In this document: one piece after another, positions 23,803 to 33,235 of the stretch
How positions within the stretch are numbered: position 1 is the first letter of the stretch
How the letters are laid out: every line of letters begins with the position of its first letter
Assembly: GCF_000520995.1 (NCBI RefSeq)
Contig: NZ_JACA01000014.1
Location: 1-64,000, forward strand
DNA: 64,000 nucleotides
Reading direction: 5' to 3'
DNA from: Aquimarina macrocephali JAMB N27
Lineage (GTDB): Bacteria > Bacteroidota > Bacteroidia > Flavobacteriales > Flavobacteriaceae
The notes under the pieces: generated by a model
Database searches by the model: none
Seen by the model: the letters and a program-made list of their open reading frames with translations, nothing else
Told to the model about the DNA's origin: nothing
Translations under genes and position numbers: made by a program

Positions 23803-25125
23803 ATGAAAAAAATCGCACTGCATTGGAAAATTATGATCGGAATGATACTTGGTATCTTATTCGGGTTTTTGATGACAACACTTTCATGGGGAAAGGGATT
23901 TACAGGAGATTGGATTGCACCTTTAGGGACCATATTTGTAAATCTATTAAAACTAATTGCGGTTCCGTTAATTTTGGCTTCTTTAATCAAAGGAATCTCT
24001 GATCTAAAGGATATTTCAAAATTTAAACTGATAGGAGGAAGAACTATCGTTATTTATATCTTAACTACAGTAATTGCAATTACCATTGGTTTATTATTGG
24101 TAAATACTTTTAAACCTGGAAATGGGATTACTCCCGAAACTATAGAAAAACTAACTACAGAATATGCTGGTAACGCTAAAATATCAGAGCGTATAGCTGA
24201 AGCAAGTAGGCAAAAAGAAAGTGGACCTTTGCAATTTATTGTTGATATGGTTCCTCAAAATGCTTTTAAAGCTATGAGTGATAACAAGATGATGTTGCAG
24301 GTGATATTCTTTGCAATTTTTCTTGGTATCAGTATGTTATTGATAAAACCTTCGCAATCAGAACCTCTCAAAAAATTCTTTGATAGTTTAAATGATGTAG
24401 TATTAAAGATGGTTGATTTAATTATGCTTACAGCACCATATGCTGTTTTTGCATTATTGGCCAATGTAGTAGTTACTTCTGATGATCCTGATATACTGTT
24501 GGCACTATTAAAATATGCTGGTGTTGTCGTATTTGGATTAGCTTTAATGATTGTATTCTATTGCATATTGGTTGCTGTTATTACTAAGAAATCTCCATTA
24601 TGGTTCTTAAAAGAGATCAGTCCGGCACAATTATTAGCGTTTTCAACTAGTTCTAGCGCAGCTACACTTCCTGTAACTATGGAAAGAGTAGAAGAGCATA
24701 TTGGTGTGGATAAAGAAGTATCTAGTTTTGTGTTACCCGTTGGTGCAACTATCAATATGGATGGAACCAGTTTGTATCAGGCAGTAGCTTCTGTATTTAT
24801 TATGCAAGTGCTTTGGCCAGAAGGATTAACCTTTAGCAATCAAATTACTATTGTATTAACTGCTTTATTGGCTTCAATAGGATCAGCAGCTGTTCCTGGA
24901 GCAGGGATGGTGATGCTGGTTATTGTATTGGAAGCAATTGGTTTCCCATCGGATAAATTACCGATTGGTTTGGCATTAATCTTTGCAGTAGACAGACCAC
25001 TAGATATGTTAAGAACGACGGTTAATGTTACTGGGGATGCTACTGTATCTATGATCGTAGCAAAATCAGTTGGGAAATTGGGTGAACCCCATGTAAAAGA
25101 ATGGGATGATGATTATCAGGGATAG
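23803..25125 (+). CDS. dicarboxylate/amino acid:cation symporter (DAACS family)
   Basis: The 440-residue integral membrane carrier has many hydrophobic segments. The DAACS signature is present: the serine-rich FSTSSSAATLPVT hairpin, the NMDGTSLYQAVASVF helix and the C-terminal DRPLDMLRTTVNVTGDA transport-site motif, whose Asp and Asn contact the carboxylate and ions. Relatives carry glutamate, aspartate or C4-dicarboxylates with Na+ or H+. The precise substrate cannot be read from sequence. It faces the LysR regulator gene, which is convergent. Confidence 0.93.
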   Translation: MKKIALHWKIMIGMILGILFGFLMTTLSWGKGFTGDWIAPLGTIFVNLLKLIAVPLILASLIKGISDLKDISKFKLIGGRTIVIYILTTVIAITIGLLLVNTFKPGNGITPETIEKLTTEYAGNAKISERIAEASRQKESGPLQFIVDMVPQNAFKAMSDNKMMLQVIFFAIFLGISMLLIKPSQSEPLKKFFDSLNDVVLKMVDLIMLTAPYAVFALLANVVVTSDDPDILLALLKYAGVVVFGLALMIVFYCILVAVITKKSPLWFLKEISPAQLLAFSTSSSAATLPVTMERVEEHIGVDKEVSSFVLPVGATINMDGTSLYQAVASVFIMQVLWPEGLTFSNQITIVLTALLASIGSAAVPGAGMVMLVIVLEAIGFPSDKLPIGLALIFAVDRPLDMLRTTVNVTGDATVSMIVAKSVGKLGEPHVKEWDDDYQG

Positions 25126-25150
25126 GTTTGAATTAAGAAATTATTTCTAT

Positions 25151-26032
25151 TTAGCTAACGGCCCAGTTTTTAAGTAATTCAAATAATAATGGATATTCCG
25201 TTTCTCTTTCGGGATTCCACATCATAGTTAGTTGTGCCTTTTGTTTTATATTTTTTAATTCAATTATTTTTATTGGAAACTCATGCCCCTGTAATGAAGA
25301 TACCGGTTCGAAAGAGATTCCTAATCCAGCTTCAACAAGCCTGAAACTAGTGCTTGCAGAATCAGTTTCGTGAACAATTTTTGGTGCAAAACCAGCATCA
25401 ATACAGATAGACTCCAGGATATGAACATAATTAGGACCATCTGCTACCGATGGAAATATGAATTCCTCATTAGAAAAGACAGAAAAATCTGTATAATTAT
25501 GTTTATCAATAGGATGGTTTTCTGGTAGTAATATTAAAAAATTATCAATACGAAGTACTTTACTTTTTAAGTTAAAAGGAACCATCGGGTTTGTAGCAAA
25601 GCCAATATCTAATTCGTTTTGTTGTAATGCCAGGTATTGATCACGGTTATTCATTTCTTTTAAAACCGCTTTTATACCCGGTATTTGATAATTAATTGTT
25701 TTTAAAATTTCGGGTAAGATCGTTTGCATTATAGAATGAGTAAAACCTATGTTAATCTCTCCAGCATGCCCATTGTGAATATTTATAGTTTGTTTTTTTA
25801 ACCTTTCTAATTGAGCAAGTTGTTTTTTTGCTTCCTTTACAAAATGTTGTCCGGCAGGAGTAAGTTTTACGTTACGTTTATCTCTTATAAATAAAATAGC
25901 ACCAATCTGGTCTTCTAGCTGCTTAATTTGCCTACTTAAGGCCGGTTGAACAATGTTTAGTTCTTCTGCTGCTCTTGTGAAATTTAACTTCTCTGATAAT
26001 ACGACTACACTTTTTATTTGCTGAAGAGTCAT
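25151..26032 (-). CDS. LysR family transcriptional regulator
   Basis: The 293-residue protein has an N-terminal winged HTH (MTLQQIKSVVVLSEKLNFTRAA, then PALSRQIKQLED) and a periplasmic-binding-like effector domain (about 90-290). LysR regulators typically control the gene transcribed divergently from them, here the PLP decarboxylase at 26292. The 260-base intergenic region is AT-rich and holds a long-looped inverted repeat (26161-26229). The effector is unknown. Confidence 0.93.
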   Translation of the reverse strand: MTLQQIKSVVVLSEKLNFTRAAEELNIVQPALSRQIKQLEDQIGAILFIRDKRNVKLTPAGQHFVKEAKKQLAQLERLKKQTINIHNGHAGEINIGFTHSIMQTILPEILKTINYQIPGIKAVLKEMNNRDQYLALQQNELDIGFATNPMVPFNLKSKVLRIDNFLILLPENHPIDKHNYTDFSVFSNEEFIFPSVADGPNYVHILESICIDAGFAPKIVHETDSASTSFRLVEAGLGISFEPVSSLQGHEFPIKIIELKNIKQKAQLTMMWNPERETEYPLLFELLKNWAVS

Positions 26033-26093
26033 TTATAACTTTTTGTTATTAATCTATCAAAATTAAGTATTTTTTATTATAAATGTAGATAAC

Positions 26094-26101
26094 TAATTTT
26101 G
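26094..26101 (+). promoter_or_regulatory. candidate -7 element upstream of decarboxylase
   Basis: TAATTTTG matches TAnnTTTG exactly in the plus orientation, about 190 bases before the decarboxylase ATG and 60 bases before the inverted repeat at 26161. It would give a long leader containing that repeat. No clear -33 TTG was found, so this is tentative. Confidence 0.35.
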
Positions 26102-26160
26102 AAATGTTTAAATGTTTGTTTAATCCATTACGCATATTGGAGAGTTCTCGATCAGAATTC

Positions 26161-26235
26161 GTCAGCCTGGCATTCTGGTTGATTATTTTGATGTAGTTGA
26201 TACTTTAATAGCTTGTTTAGCAGGCTGACTTTTTT
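26161..26235 (+). terminator. terminator-like inverted repeat with T-run in decarboxylase leader
   Basis: GTCAGCCTG (26161-26169) pairs perfectly with CAGGCTGAC (26221-26229), which is directly followed by a run of T residues. The 51-base loop is unusually long for a simple terminator and contains further complementary segments (ATCAGAAT with ATTCTGGTTGAT). It could end a small RNA, act as an attenuator for the decarboxylase or bind LysR. The sequence does not decide between these. Confidence 0.5.
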
Positions 26236-26291
26236 TCGATTAATGCTTTTTTATATGTGCAATACTAAAAGATATAATTCTAATACACGAT

Positions 26292-27734
26292 ATGCAGAAT
26301 ACAATACCAAAAACAGATATATTAGAGAAAGCTTATGATCCTTCCGATTTTAGAAAAATGGGGCATCAAGTTATTGATTTATTAGCGGATCACTTAGAGA
26401 AAGTTCAAACTGATAGAGAACATCCTGTACTGCCTTTTCGTAATCCAGATGAGGAATTAGCCTATTGGAAACAAGACTTTGCATCAGATTCGGGAACACT
26501 AGATGTATTTAAAAACATTTTAGATCACTCTATCCAGGTACATCATCCAAGATATATTGGTCATCAAGTTGCAGTCCCTGCATTGGTTTCAACTTTGGCT
26601 GGACTGATGTCTGATTTATTAAGTAATGGTACTGGTGTATATGAAATGGGAATGGCAGCTAATGCGATTGAAAAAATCGTTACTGATTTAGTAGCAAAAA
26701 AAATTGGATATACTGCAGAAACTTCTGGTTTCCTTACTTCGGGAGGTACTTTGGCAAATCTCACTGCATTATTGGCTGCGCGTAAAGCCAAGGCCCCATC
26801 TGCCGTTTGGGAACAAGGACATCAAGAAAAATTGGCAATTCTGGTTTCCGAAGAAGCGCATTATTGTATTGATAGAGCAGCTAGGATTCTTGGTTTTGGA
26901 AGTGATGGGATTATCAAAGTGCCTGTAGATAAAAATTTTAAAATAGATACAAGTGTATTAAATAAGTATCTGGATAAAGCTAAATGTGATGGATTTCATG
27001 TGATTGCACTAATTGGTTGTGCTTCTTCTACTGCTACCGGATCATATGATGATTTGGAAGCATTAGCTGATTTTGCCGAACTAAATAACTTGTGGTTTCA
27101 TATAGATGGAGCACATGGAGGAGGAGTGGTATTCTCAAAAAAATATCAACATCTAACCAATGGAATATCTCGTGCCGATTCTGTAGTTATAGATTTTCAT
27201 AAAATGTTAATGACTCCAGCTTTAAACACAGCGTTAATTTTTAAGAAAGGAGAAAATGCATATCAAACATTTGCTCAAAAAGCTCAATATCTTTGGGATT
27301 CTCAGCATACCAGAGAATGGTACAATTCGGGGAAACGAACTTTTGAATGTACAAAATTAATGATGTCTATTAAGGTGTATACAATCCTTAAAACTTATGG
27401 AGAAGAAATATTCGAGAAGAATATTAATAGGCTTTATGACCTGGGTTCGATCTTTGCAAAAATGGTAAATGAGCGACCTTCTTTCGAGTTAGCCCTAGAG
27501 CCAGAAGCTAATATTATTAATTTCAGATATATCAAAACCGATAATAAAGATCTTAATACTCTTAACAATGCTATTCGTCAATGGTTAGTGAAATCTGGTA
27601 AGTTTTATATTGTTCAAACAACAATAGGAGAACATCGTTATTTAAGAACTACAATTATGAATCCATTAACCCAGAAAGATGACCTGGTAGCTCTTTTGGA
27701 CGAAATAGAACACATTGCAGAAACTTTGATTTAA
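26292..27734 (+). CDS. group II PLP-dependent amino acid decarboxylase
   Basis: The 480-residue enzyme belongs to the aromatic-L-amino-acid/glutamate/diaminobutyrate decarboxylase family. The PLP lysine is Lys304 in DFHKML, the PLP-nitrogen aspartate is Asp272 in HIDGAHGG, and the ring-stacking histidine is His190 in SEEAHYC. Fold landmarks TSGGTLANLTAL and WYNSGKRTFE are intact. The substrate could be 2,4-diaminobutyrate, an aromatic amino acid or glutamate and cannot be settled from the sequence. It is divergent from a LysR regulator that probably controls it. No siderophore or polyamine genes flank it. Confidence 0.9.
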   Translation: MQNTIPKTDILEKAYDPSDFRKMGHQVIDLLADHLEKVQTDREHPVLPFRNPDEELAYWKQDFASDSGTLDVFKNILDHSIQVHHPRYIGHQVAVPALVSTLAGLMSDLLSNGTGVYEMGMAANAIEKIVTDLVAKKIGYTAETSGFLTSGGTLANLTALLAARKAKAPSAVWEQGHQEKLAILVSEEAHYCIDRAARILGFGSDGIIKVPVDKNFKIDTSVLNKYLDKAKCDGFHVIALIGCASSTATGSYDDLEALADFAELNNLWFHIDGAHGGGVVFSKKYQHLTNGISRADSVVIDFHKMLMTPALNTALIFKKGENAYQTFAQKAQYLWDSQHTREWYNSGKRTFECTKLMMSIKVYTILKTYGEEIFEKNINRLYDLGSIFAKMVNERPSFELALEPEANIINFRYIKTDNKDLNTLNNAIRQWLVKSGKFYIVQTTIGEHRYLRTTIMNPLTQKDDLVALLDEIEHIAETLI

Positions 27735-27850
27735 TTAGATTGTGATAAAATGATATGGTTTCATATTTTGATATTTAACATTTGTTAACGCAACGGATAC
27801 TAAATGTAATTCATCTACTGTTATATAGATAGTAACCAAAAATAATTGAG

Positions 27851-28264
27851 ATGAAACATTTTATTTATATAGTGTTCTTATTTGCAATGATAGGTTGTAG
27901 TGGAGATGATGATGGTAACCCGGTTGATCCGGCTCCTAATCCATCTGGATTGACAGGAATTTGGAACCTGGTAAACATTACAGGAGGATTTGCAGGTGTA
28001 AATGAGAATTTTGAAAAAGGAATTATTGTTTGGGATTTTGATGATACTAAAAAAAGAGTAGAAGTAACAAATAATAATGCTGCTAGTTCCTCTACCGAAG
28101 ATTTATTTCCAACGGGAACCTATGCTTTTTCGATTGTTACTATAGATGGTAATAAGGAACTGATCGTCAATGACAGAAACTTAGGCAATTTTGAGATTAC
28201 GACTGATGAGTTTATCATTGACGAGCAGTTTAAAGATGGTTTTCGTTATACATTTCAACGTTAA
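27851..28264 (+). CDS. small lipocalin-like lipoprotein
   Basis: The 137-residue protein has a signal ending AMIGC (Cys16) and the SGDDDGN surface-lipoprotein tail. The mature part starts GLTGIWNLVNITGGFAG, the G-x-W opening of lipocalin-like domains of Bacteroidota, and continues as a small beta-rich domain. It probably sits in the outer membrane. Its 3' end overlaps the convergent DUF4139 gene by four bases. Confidence 0.8.
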   Translation: MKHFIYIVFLFAMIGCSGDDDGNPVDPAPNPSGLTGIWNLVNITGGFAGVNENFEKGIIVWDFDDTKKRVEVTNNNAASSSTEDLFPTGTYAFSIVTIDGNKELIVNDRNLGNFEITTDEFIIDEQFKDGFRYTFQR

Positions 28265-30126
28265 AGATTAATCTGCTTGCTTTTTGGGTATTTAACCTGG
28301 TAAGAAAATTGTTTTTCAACCTTCTGGTTAGAAGAAATATCTAGTTTCCACGTTATAATACCGGTTTTGATATCATACTTAGCATTACCAGAATTTATAT
28401 TATCAAGTTTGATCTCTTTATTCTGTGAAATTGGCATGCGATCTTCTAGAGTAATAAAGATTTTACTTTGTTTATTATTCTTGATGCTTATTTTGTATCC
28501 ACGATTTATGATTTTATTACTTCCTGTAAAGGATCTACTTTTAAAATTATCGAGCTGTTCTCTTTTTACGACAATATTTGGATCAACACCCAATGAAATA
28601 GTTAAACTATCTGTTGTGGCCAGGGGATCAATATTTGTTTTACCAGCAAAACTACCTTCAAAATAGATATTCGCTTCTCCTGCTAAGAGATTAAATTGTT
28701 CCCAGTTCCCTAATTTTGCAGTAAGAAATACGTTTTCATTAAGTTCTGGTGCGGTATAGTATTGATAATCAGCTTTCATGTCAAATTTGTCAATAGCAAT
28801 TACGGTAATATCGGCATTAGAATTAATGGTGTATTTCTTTTTGATTTTAAATCGGGTACTGGTTATTCCCGACTCTTTGGTTTCGACGATTTGGTTGTAC
28901 TCTTTTTTTTCTTCTTTTCTTTCGGTGGAAGAAAGACCACGGATTTTTCCTCGTAATTTAGAAGTAACAACTACTTCATCCAATGATTCTAAACTTTCAT
29001 CTAATTTTACATCTATGAATGAAGAATGGATAGGAATCGTTTTATTATTAAACCCGAGATAAGAGAAAAAAAGTTCTCGGCCACCCTGTATATTAATGGA
29101 GTATCTACCATCAAAACCTGTTTGTATTCCATTAGTTGTTCCCTTTTCTACTACATTAGCTCCGGGAAGAGGCATCCCTTGTTCATCTGTAATGATCCCA
29201 GATACTCTTCTTATAGTTGGATTGTATTTATAAGAATATTTATTTATGGTGTATCCTTTTCTATATCCTCGATACGTAAAATTTAAATATTTTGGATTTA
29301 GATCTGGTTTTAGGTTGTTAGTATTAGGGTCTCCGGTAGATAGAATGATATTTGCATTTTTCCAATCTGTACCCGTTTGTTGATATACATTTGCTTTATA
29401 AGTTATGTTAAGTGGTGACTCTGTGCTGTTTGATTTAATGTCATATAGAGGGAACCATCCAGCATTAGTAACGTTATATCGTATTTCTAGGATTAAATTA
29501 GAGGCAATAGGGGAGTCTAGTTTCAATTTGATCTCACCTCGTTCTTCTTTGGTATGGTCTTCAAGTTTATTGATTTCATTTTTAAGATCTTGAATTTGAT
29601 TATTTAGATCATTTACCTTTTGAGTGAGTGTGTATATTTCGTTTTCTATTGCTGTTGATCTTTCTCGATAATAAGCAGAAATTTCTTTTATTTTTTCTAA
29701 GGAAATAGGAGTAGCATCACTTCCAATACGTTGATTGTTATTTAAAAGTTTTTGTTCTTGTTGAAGACCCGATACATTATTATTAAAATTATTTTTTTGC
29801 TGTAATATTGACTTTAGTTGTTTTTTAAAAGATGCTAACTCTTCAGAATCTTTTTTCTTTTCCAGATAATTAATTGCGAAATTTATGGCAAGAATGGATG
29901 TATTCTTTAATCCAGATATTTGAATACTGTTTTCATCGATATTAGGAGATAAATCTGATAATGTGATCTCATTCGTACCCGAAGTTAGATTCACAGAGGC
30001 TGTTCGTTTTATTTGTGCTCCTTCAAGATACACGGTTACTTCTTCTATTGTAGTTTCGGTTTTTTTTTCAGCACCAAATGCTATTATAAATGAAAAAAAC
30101 AAAAATAATAATGTATAGGTTTTCAT
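28261..30126 (-). CDS. DUF4139 (MuiA-family) protein with inserted carboxypeptidase-regulatory-like domain
   Basis: The 621-residue exported protein has a signal peptide (FIIAFGAE). An N-terminal DUF4140 segment (TIEEVTVYLEGAQIKRTASV) is followed by a long coiled coil (about 85-190) and DUF4139 strands starting at LILEIRYNVTNAGWFPLYD. A CarboxypepD_reg-like module is inserted at about 310-390 (RRVSGIITDEQGMPLPGANV, FDGRYSI, LGFNNKTI). DUF4139 then resumes to the end. The family contains 'mucoidy inhibitor A' proteins of unclear biochemistry. The insertion resembles the beta-sandwich of TonB-linked receptors. Confidence 0.87.
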   Translation of the reverse strand: MKTYTLLFLFFSFIIAFGAEKKTETTIEEVTVYLEGAQIKRTASVNLTSGTNEITLSDLSPNIDENSIQISGLKNTSILAINFAINYLEKKKDSEELASFKKQLKSILQQKNNFNNNVSGLQQEQKLLNNNQRIGSDATPISLEKIKEISAYYRERSTAIENEIYTLTQKVNDLNNQIQDLKNEINKLEDHTKEERGEIKLKLDSPIASNLILEIRYNVTNAGWFPLYDIKSNSTESPLNITYKANVYQQTGTDWKNANIILSTGDPNTNNLKPDLNPKYLNFTYRGYRKGYTINKYSYKYNPTIRRVSGIITDEQGMPLPGANVVEKGTTNGIQTGFDGRYSINIQGGRELFFSYLGFNNKTIPIHSSFIDVKLDESLESLDEVVVTSKLRGKIRGLSSTERKEEKKEYNQIVETKESGITSTRFKIKKKYTINSNADITVIAIDKFDMKADYQYYTAPELNENVFLTAKLGNWEQFNLLAGEANIYFEGSFAGKTNIDPLATTDSLTISLGVDPNIVVKREQLDNFKSRSFTGSNKIINRGYKISIKNNKQSKIFITLEDRMPISQNKEIKLDNINSGNAKYDIKTGIITWKLDISSNQKVEKQFSYQVKYPKSKQINL

Positions 30127-30252
30127 AGTAGTATGGTTTTAATTACAAAGCGAATGTATAGTGTTGCTTTTCTTATAAAAACCAGAATTGAGTGAATTGC
30201 CCTTTTGATTTAGGTAACGCTTCTTTTTAAAGCTGTTCGGTTATATTTTTAG

Positions 30253-30299
30253 CAGGGGAAAACCCCCCTGAGCATTCTTAGTTAAAATCCCCTTACGCC
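30253..30299. promoter_or_regulatory. C-rich direct repeats and hairpin upstream of small ORF
   Basis: AAAACCCCCCTGAGC (30259-30273) and AAAATCCCCTTACGC (30285-30299) are similar direct repeats 26 bases apart in otherwise AT-rich DNA, and CAGGGG (30253-30258) can pair with CCCCTG (30265-30270). Spacing of about 2.5 helical turns is plausible for a regulator dimer site. The region separates the divergent DUF4139 gene and the 61-codon gene. Confidence 0.4.
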
Positions 30300-30348
30300 G
30301 TATCGTTCTTATCTATACATTTGAAGTATCACATAAACACTCATAAAG

Positions 30349-30534
30349 ATGAAACGGCTTTTACTACCCATAGTGCTTATTACTTTTGCTGTAATATGTC
30401 TTAGTATTGTACATATTGATAATATTAATAAGTTAGATGCTCAATCAAATGAACTAAGAAAAAAACATCAAACAAAGCATACGGTAAAACATAGAACAAA
30501 TGATTCTTCGGTTAATATGCCGGAAACCAAATGA
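30349..30534 (+). CDS. small single-pass membrane protein, hypothetical
   Basis: The 61-residue frame starts at an ATG 6-7 bases after a modest purine-rich AAAG. It has one N-terminal hydrophobic segment (LLLPIVLITFAVICLSIVHI, about 4-23) and a basic, polar tail (KKHQTKHTVKHR). It could be a membrane-anchored small protein or a secreted peptide. No family was recognised. Its coding status is supported only by the membrane-like segment and the isolated upstream motif. Confidence 0.45.
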   Translation: MKRLLLPIVLITFAVICLSIVHIDNINKLDAQSNELRKKHQTKHTVKHRTNDSSVNMPETK

Positions 30535-30559
30535 AGGAATGTAGATAATGATTCAATTA

Positions 30560-30973
30560 CTATTGATCTATAAAAAGAGCATTGAGCTCTGGAGTTGGAA
30601 TCATGCAAGTTTCTTTTTTGCCAAACCATTTGTATCTGTTTTTGGCAATAATATCATAAATCCAATCTCTAAGGAATCTAGGTAAAATAAGAAAAACCGA
30701 AAGTAAGGGATATATACCAGACAGCTGTTTTGCAATATGTAAAGCAGCTGTTGATTTATAATAGTAAGCAATATTTGGATCAATTAATAGTATAGAATCC
30801 AGTTTTGTAGGATCAATATTTCTCTCTGCAATTAATCTTTTTCCAATTTCACTTTGTAATGGAGCATAACGAAATACATCATTTTTATCCCGTTTTATAG
30901 TAAATAAGACAGCAGTGTTGCACAAGTTACAAACACCATCAAATAATATAATCTTTTTTCCATCTTCAATCAT
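30560..30973 (-). CDS. DCC-family (DUF393) thiol-disulfide oxidoreductase-like protein
   Basis: The 137-residue protein, started at the ATG at 30973, opens IILFDGVCNLCN, the DxxCxxC signature of the DCC family predicted to have a thioredoxin-like fold. The next landmarks AVLFTIKRD and FRYAPLQSEIG are typical. An upstream in-frame ATG would add 13 residues without family similarity. Cytoplasmic redox or protein-partner roles are proposed for the family but not proven. It is followed after 18 bases on the same strand by no gene; upstream lies an RmlD-like reductase, possibly co-transcribed. Confidence 0.88.
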   Translation of the reverse strand: MIEDGKKIILFDGVCNLCNTAVLFTIKRDKNDVFRYAPLQSEIGKRLIAERNIDPTKLDSILLIDPNIAYYYKSTAALHIAKQLSGIYPLLSVFLILPRFLRDWIYDIIAKNRYKWFGKKETCMIPTPELNALFIDQ

Positions 30974-31030
30974 AATACAAAGATAATGAGAATATATATT
31001 ATTAATAATCAATTATCAATATATTAAGAG

Positions 31031-31876
31031 TCATTTTGCAATTACAGAATTAATAACTTGTTGTGTAGTAATCTGAAGGTTTTTAGGAAGTTTATTATCT
31101 TTTGGTAAAACAGCAAGATAACGATCATTATTTGAGTCATAAACTTGCTTGAAAACAGGATCATCTAATTGTAAGGCATCACAAATTTCTTTAACTAGAT
31201 CTAGATGATAAATAAGATCAGTACTTCCGAGGTGAAAGATTCCTTTCTTATTGCGATTAATGATATAATGTATTTGTAGTGTTAATTTTGATATAGAAGT
31301 TGCATTAATAATTACATTAGGAAAAACTTCTATTGGTGCTCTAAGGTCGTGAAGAGTTTTAAGCTCTTGTACTCTTGGAGTTGTAGAACCAAAAATCATA
31401 GGTACACGGGCTATTACGTATTTATGAGCAGGCAATCGTAATAGTGCATTTTCAATTTTAATTTTAAATCTCCCAAAAACGCTATCACTAAGCGTCTTGT
31501 CATATTCGTATGATGGATAGTTACTAAAAGAATCAAATACATTAGCACTGGAGATAAAAACAAGTCGACATTTATGTTTTTGAATCCATTGTATTATACG
31601 CTGGTGTGCATCCAATTGTGAATTAAAGTTACCTCTAAGGGCAGTAATAATAATGGTAGGTTTAAGATTATCCAGTAAAATAGAGATATCTTCCAATTCC
31701 ATATCATACTGAAAGAACTTTTGATTTTTTTCAAAAAAGGTATTATCCGTATGATATGTACCATAGGTATCAAAATAAGAATTAAGCTCTTTATATAGCG
31801 CATTTCCTATAAAACCACTGGCTCCTATGATTAAAATTCTTTTCAATGTTAATTGTGTAAAAAAATTAAGTTCCAA
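31031..31876 (-). CDS. NAD(P)-dependent RmlD-like sugar-nucleotide reductase/epimerase
   Basis: The 281-residue protein contains the extended-SDR nucleotide motif GASGFIGNALYKEL near residues 18-31. The catalytic serine region (VFISSANVFDS), where the YxxxK should fall (YPSYEYDKTLSD), resembles RmlD-type proteins. Likely substrates are nucleotide-linked deoxysugars or a related carbonyl compound. There is no sugar-biosynthesis operon nearby, so the pathway is unknown. The annotated start may be a few codons long. Confidence 0.8.
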   Translation of the reverse strand: MELNFFTQLTLKRILIIGASGFIGNALYKELNSYFDTYGTYHTDNTFFEKNQKFFQYDMELEDISILLDNLKPTIIITALRGNFNSQLDAHQRIIQWIQKHKCRLVFISSANVFDSFSNYPSYEYDKTLSDSVFGRFKIKIENALLRLPAHKYVIARVPMIFGSTTPRVQELKTLHDLRAPIEVFPNVIINATSISKLTLQIHYIINRNKKGIFHLGSTDLIYHLDLVKEICDALQLDDPVFKQVYDSNNDRYLAVLPKDNKLPKNLQITTQQVINSVIAK

Positions 31877-31926
31877 ATATTACTACTGTAACTTTGAAAC
31901 TTAACTATACTATTTTTATTGTAAAA

Positions 31927-33009
31927 CTATCCTTTATAGAAAGGCAATTTTACCACTGTTGCAGGAATTGCGTTTTTACGTACCTGAATATTTATTTTGC
32001 TTCCCGGTTTAGCAAAAACCGATGGAACGTACCCAAGACCGATTCCTTTTCCTAAAGAAGGTGACATAGTACCAGAAGTTACTATCCCGATAGTGTTTCC
32101 ATTTCCGTCTACAATATCATAATCATGACGAGGAATACCACGTTCGTCTAACTCAAAACCAATTAATTTACGCTCTGCACCATGTTCTTTTTCTTTGGCT
32201 AAGGCTTCTGCATTAATAAAATCTTTTGAGAATTTAGTAACCCACCCTAATCCAGCTTCAATAGGAGAGGTAGTGTCATTAATATCATTGCCATAAAGGC
32301 AATATCCCATTTCTAATCTCAATGTATCTCTGGCAGCAAGACCAATAGGCTTAATATCATAATCCGCTCCAGCTTCTAATACCTTACTCCAGATTTGTTC
32401 TACTTCAGAATTTTTGCAATAGATTTCAAAACCACCACTACCAGTATATCCTGTAGCAGAGATAATAACATGTTCTATCCCCGCAAAATCAGATACTTCA
32501 AAAGTGTAAAACTTCATTGCTTCAAGATCAACAGAAGTTAATGATTGCATAGCAGCTGCAGCTTTTGGTCCTTGAATAGCTAATAAAGAGTATTCATCAG
32601 ACAGATCACGCATATCAGCGTTCATTGTATTGTGGCTGCTTATCCAATCCCAATCTTTTTTGATATTAGATGCATTAACAACCATAAGATACTTTTGATC
32701 AGCAATTCTATATACAATTAAATCATCAACAACTCCTCCTTTATCATTTGGTAAATAACTGTACTGTGCTTTTCCGTCTACTAACTTAGAAGCATCATTA
32801 GAAGTTACTTTTTGGATAAGATCTAATGCATTAGGACCGGTAATAAGAAACTCTCCCATATGAGATACATCAAAAACCCCAACACTTTTACGTACTGTCT
32901 CGTGTTCTATATTTACACCTTCGTAAGATACGGGCATATTATAACCAGCAAAAGGAACCATTTTAGCTCCCAAAGCAGTATGAATTTCTGTCAAAGCAGT
33001 ATTTTGCAT
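31927..33009 (-). CDS. gcvT: aminomethyltransferase, glycine cleavage T protein
   Basis: This is the T protein of the glycine cleavage system, which transfers the methylene group from the H-protein arm to tetrahydrofolate. The ATG at 33009 gives the normal 360-residue protein starting [22 protein letters not shown]; an in-frame upstream start adds 21 unrelated residues. The folate-binding Asp region (VSHMGEF), [21 protein letters not shown], and the C-terminal [10 protein letters not shown] and [18 protein letters not shown] are present. Other gcv genes are not adjacent, as is usual in Flavobacteriia. Confidence 0.96.
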   Translation of the reverse strand: MQNTALTEIHTALGAKMVPFAGYNMPVSYEGVNIEHETVRKSVGVFDVSHMGEFLITGPNALDLIQKVTSNDASKLVDGKAQYSYLPNDKGGVVDDLIVYRIADQKYLMVVNASNIKKDWDWISSHNTMNADMRDLSDEYSLLAIQGPKAAAAMQSLTSVDLEAMKFYTFEVSDFAGIEHVIISATGYTGSGGFEIYCKNSEVEQIWSKVLEAGADYDIKPIGLAARDTLRLEMGYCLYGNDINDTTSPIEAGLGWVTKFSKDFINAEALAKEKEHGAERKLIGFELDERGIPRHDYDIVDGNGNTIGIVTSGTMSPSLGKGIGLGYVPSVFAKPGSKINIQVRKNAIPATVVKLPFYKG

Positions 33010-33235
33010 AATAAGATGATTTAGTGTTATCAAATTGACGCCGAATGTAAAAAACTTTGTGTAGGTATCCAATGCTTTTTTGGTATAATCCTAATTAGTT
33101 ATCGGTTTGACATCATATTGATGATTAAAAATTGAAATATATAAAAGGTACAAAATAATTCTAAGAGCTCTTCTAATTCATAGCATTTAGTAACTTTAAA
33201 GAGTGTTATTAATTTATTGTAAATGCATTTTAATT

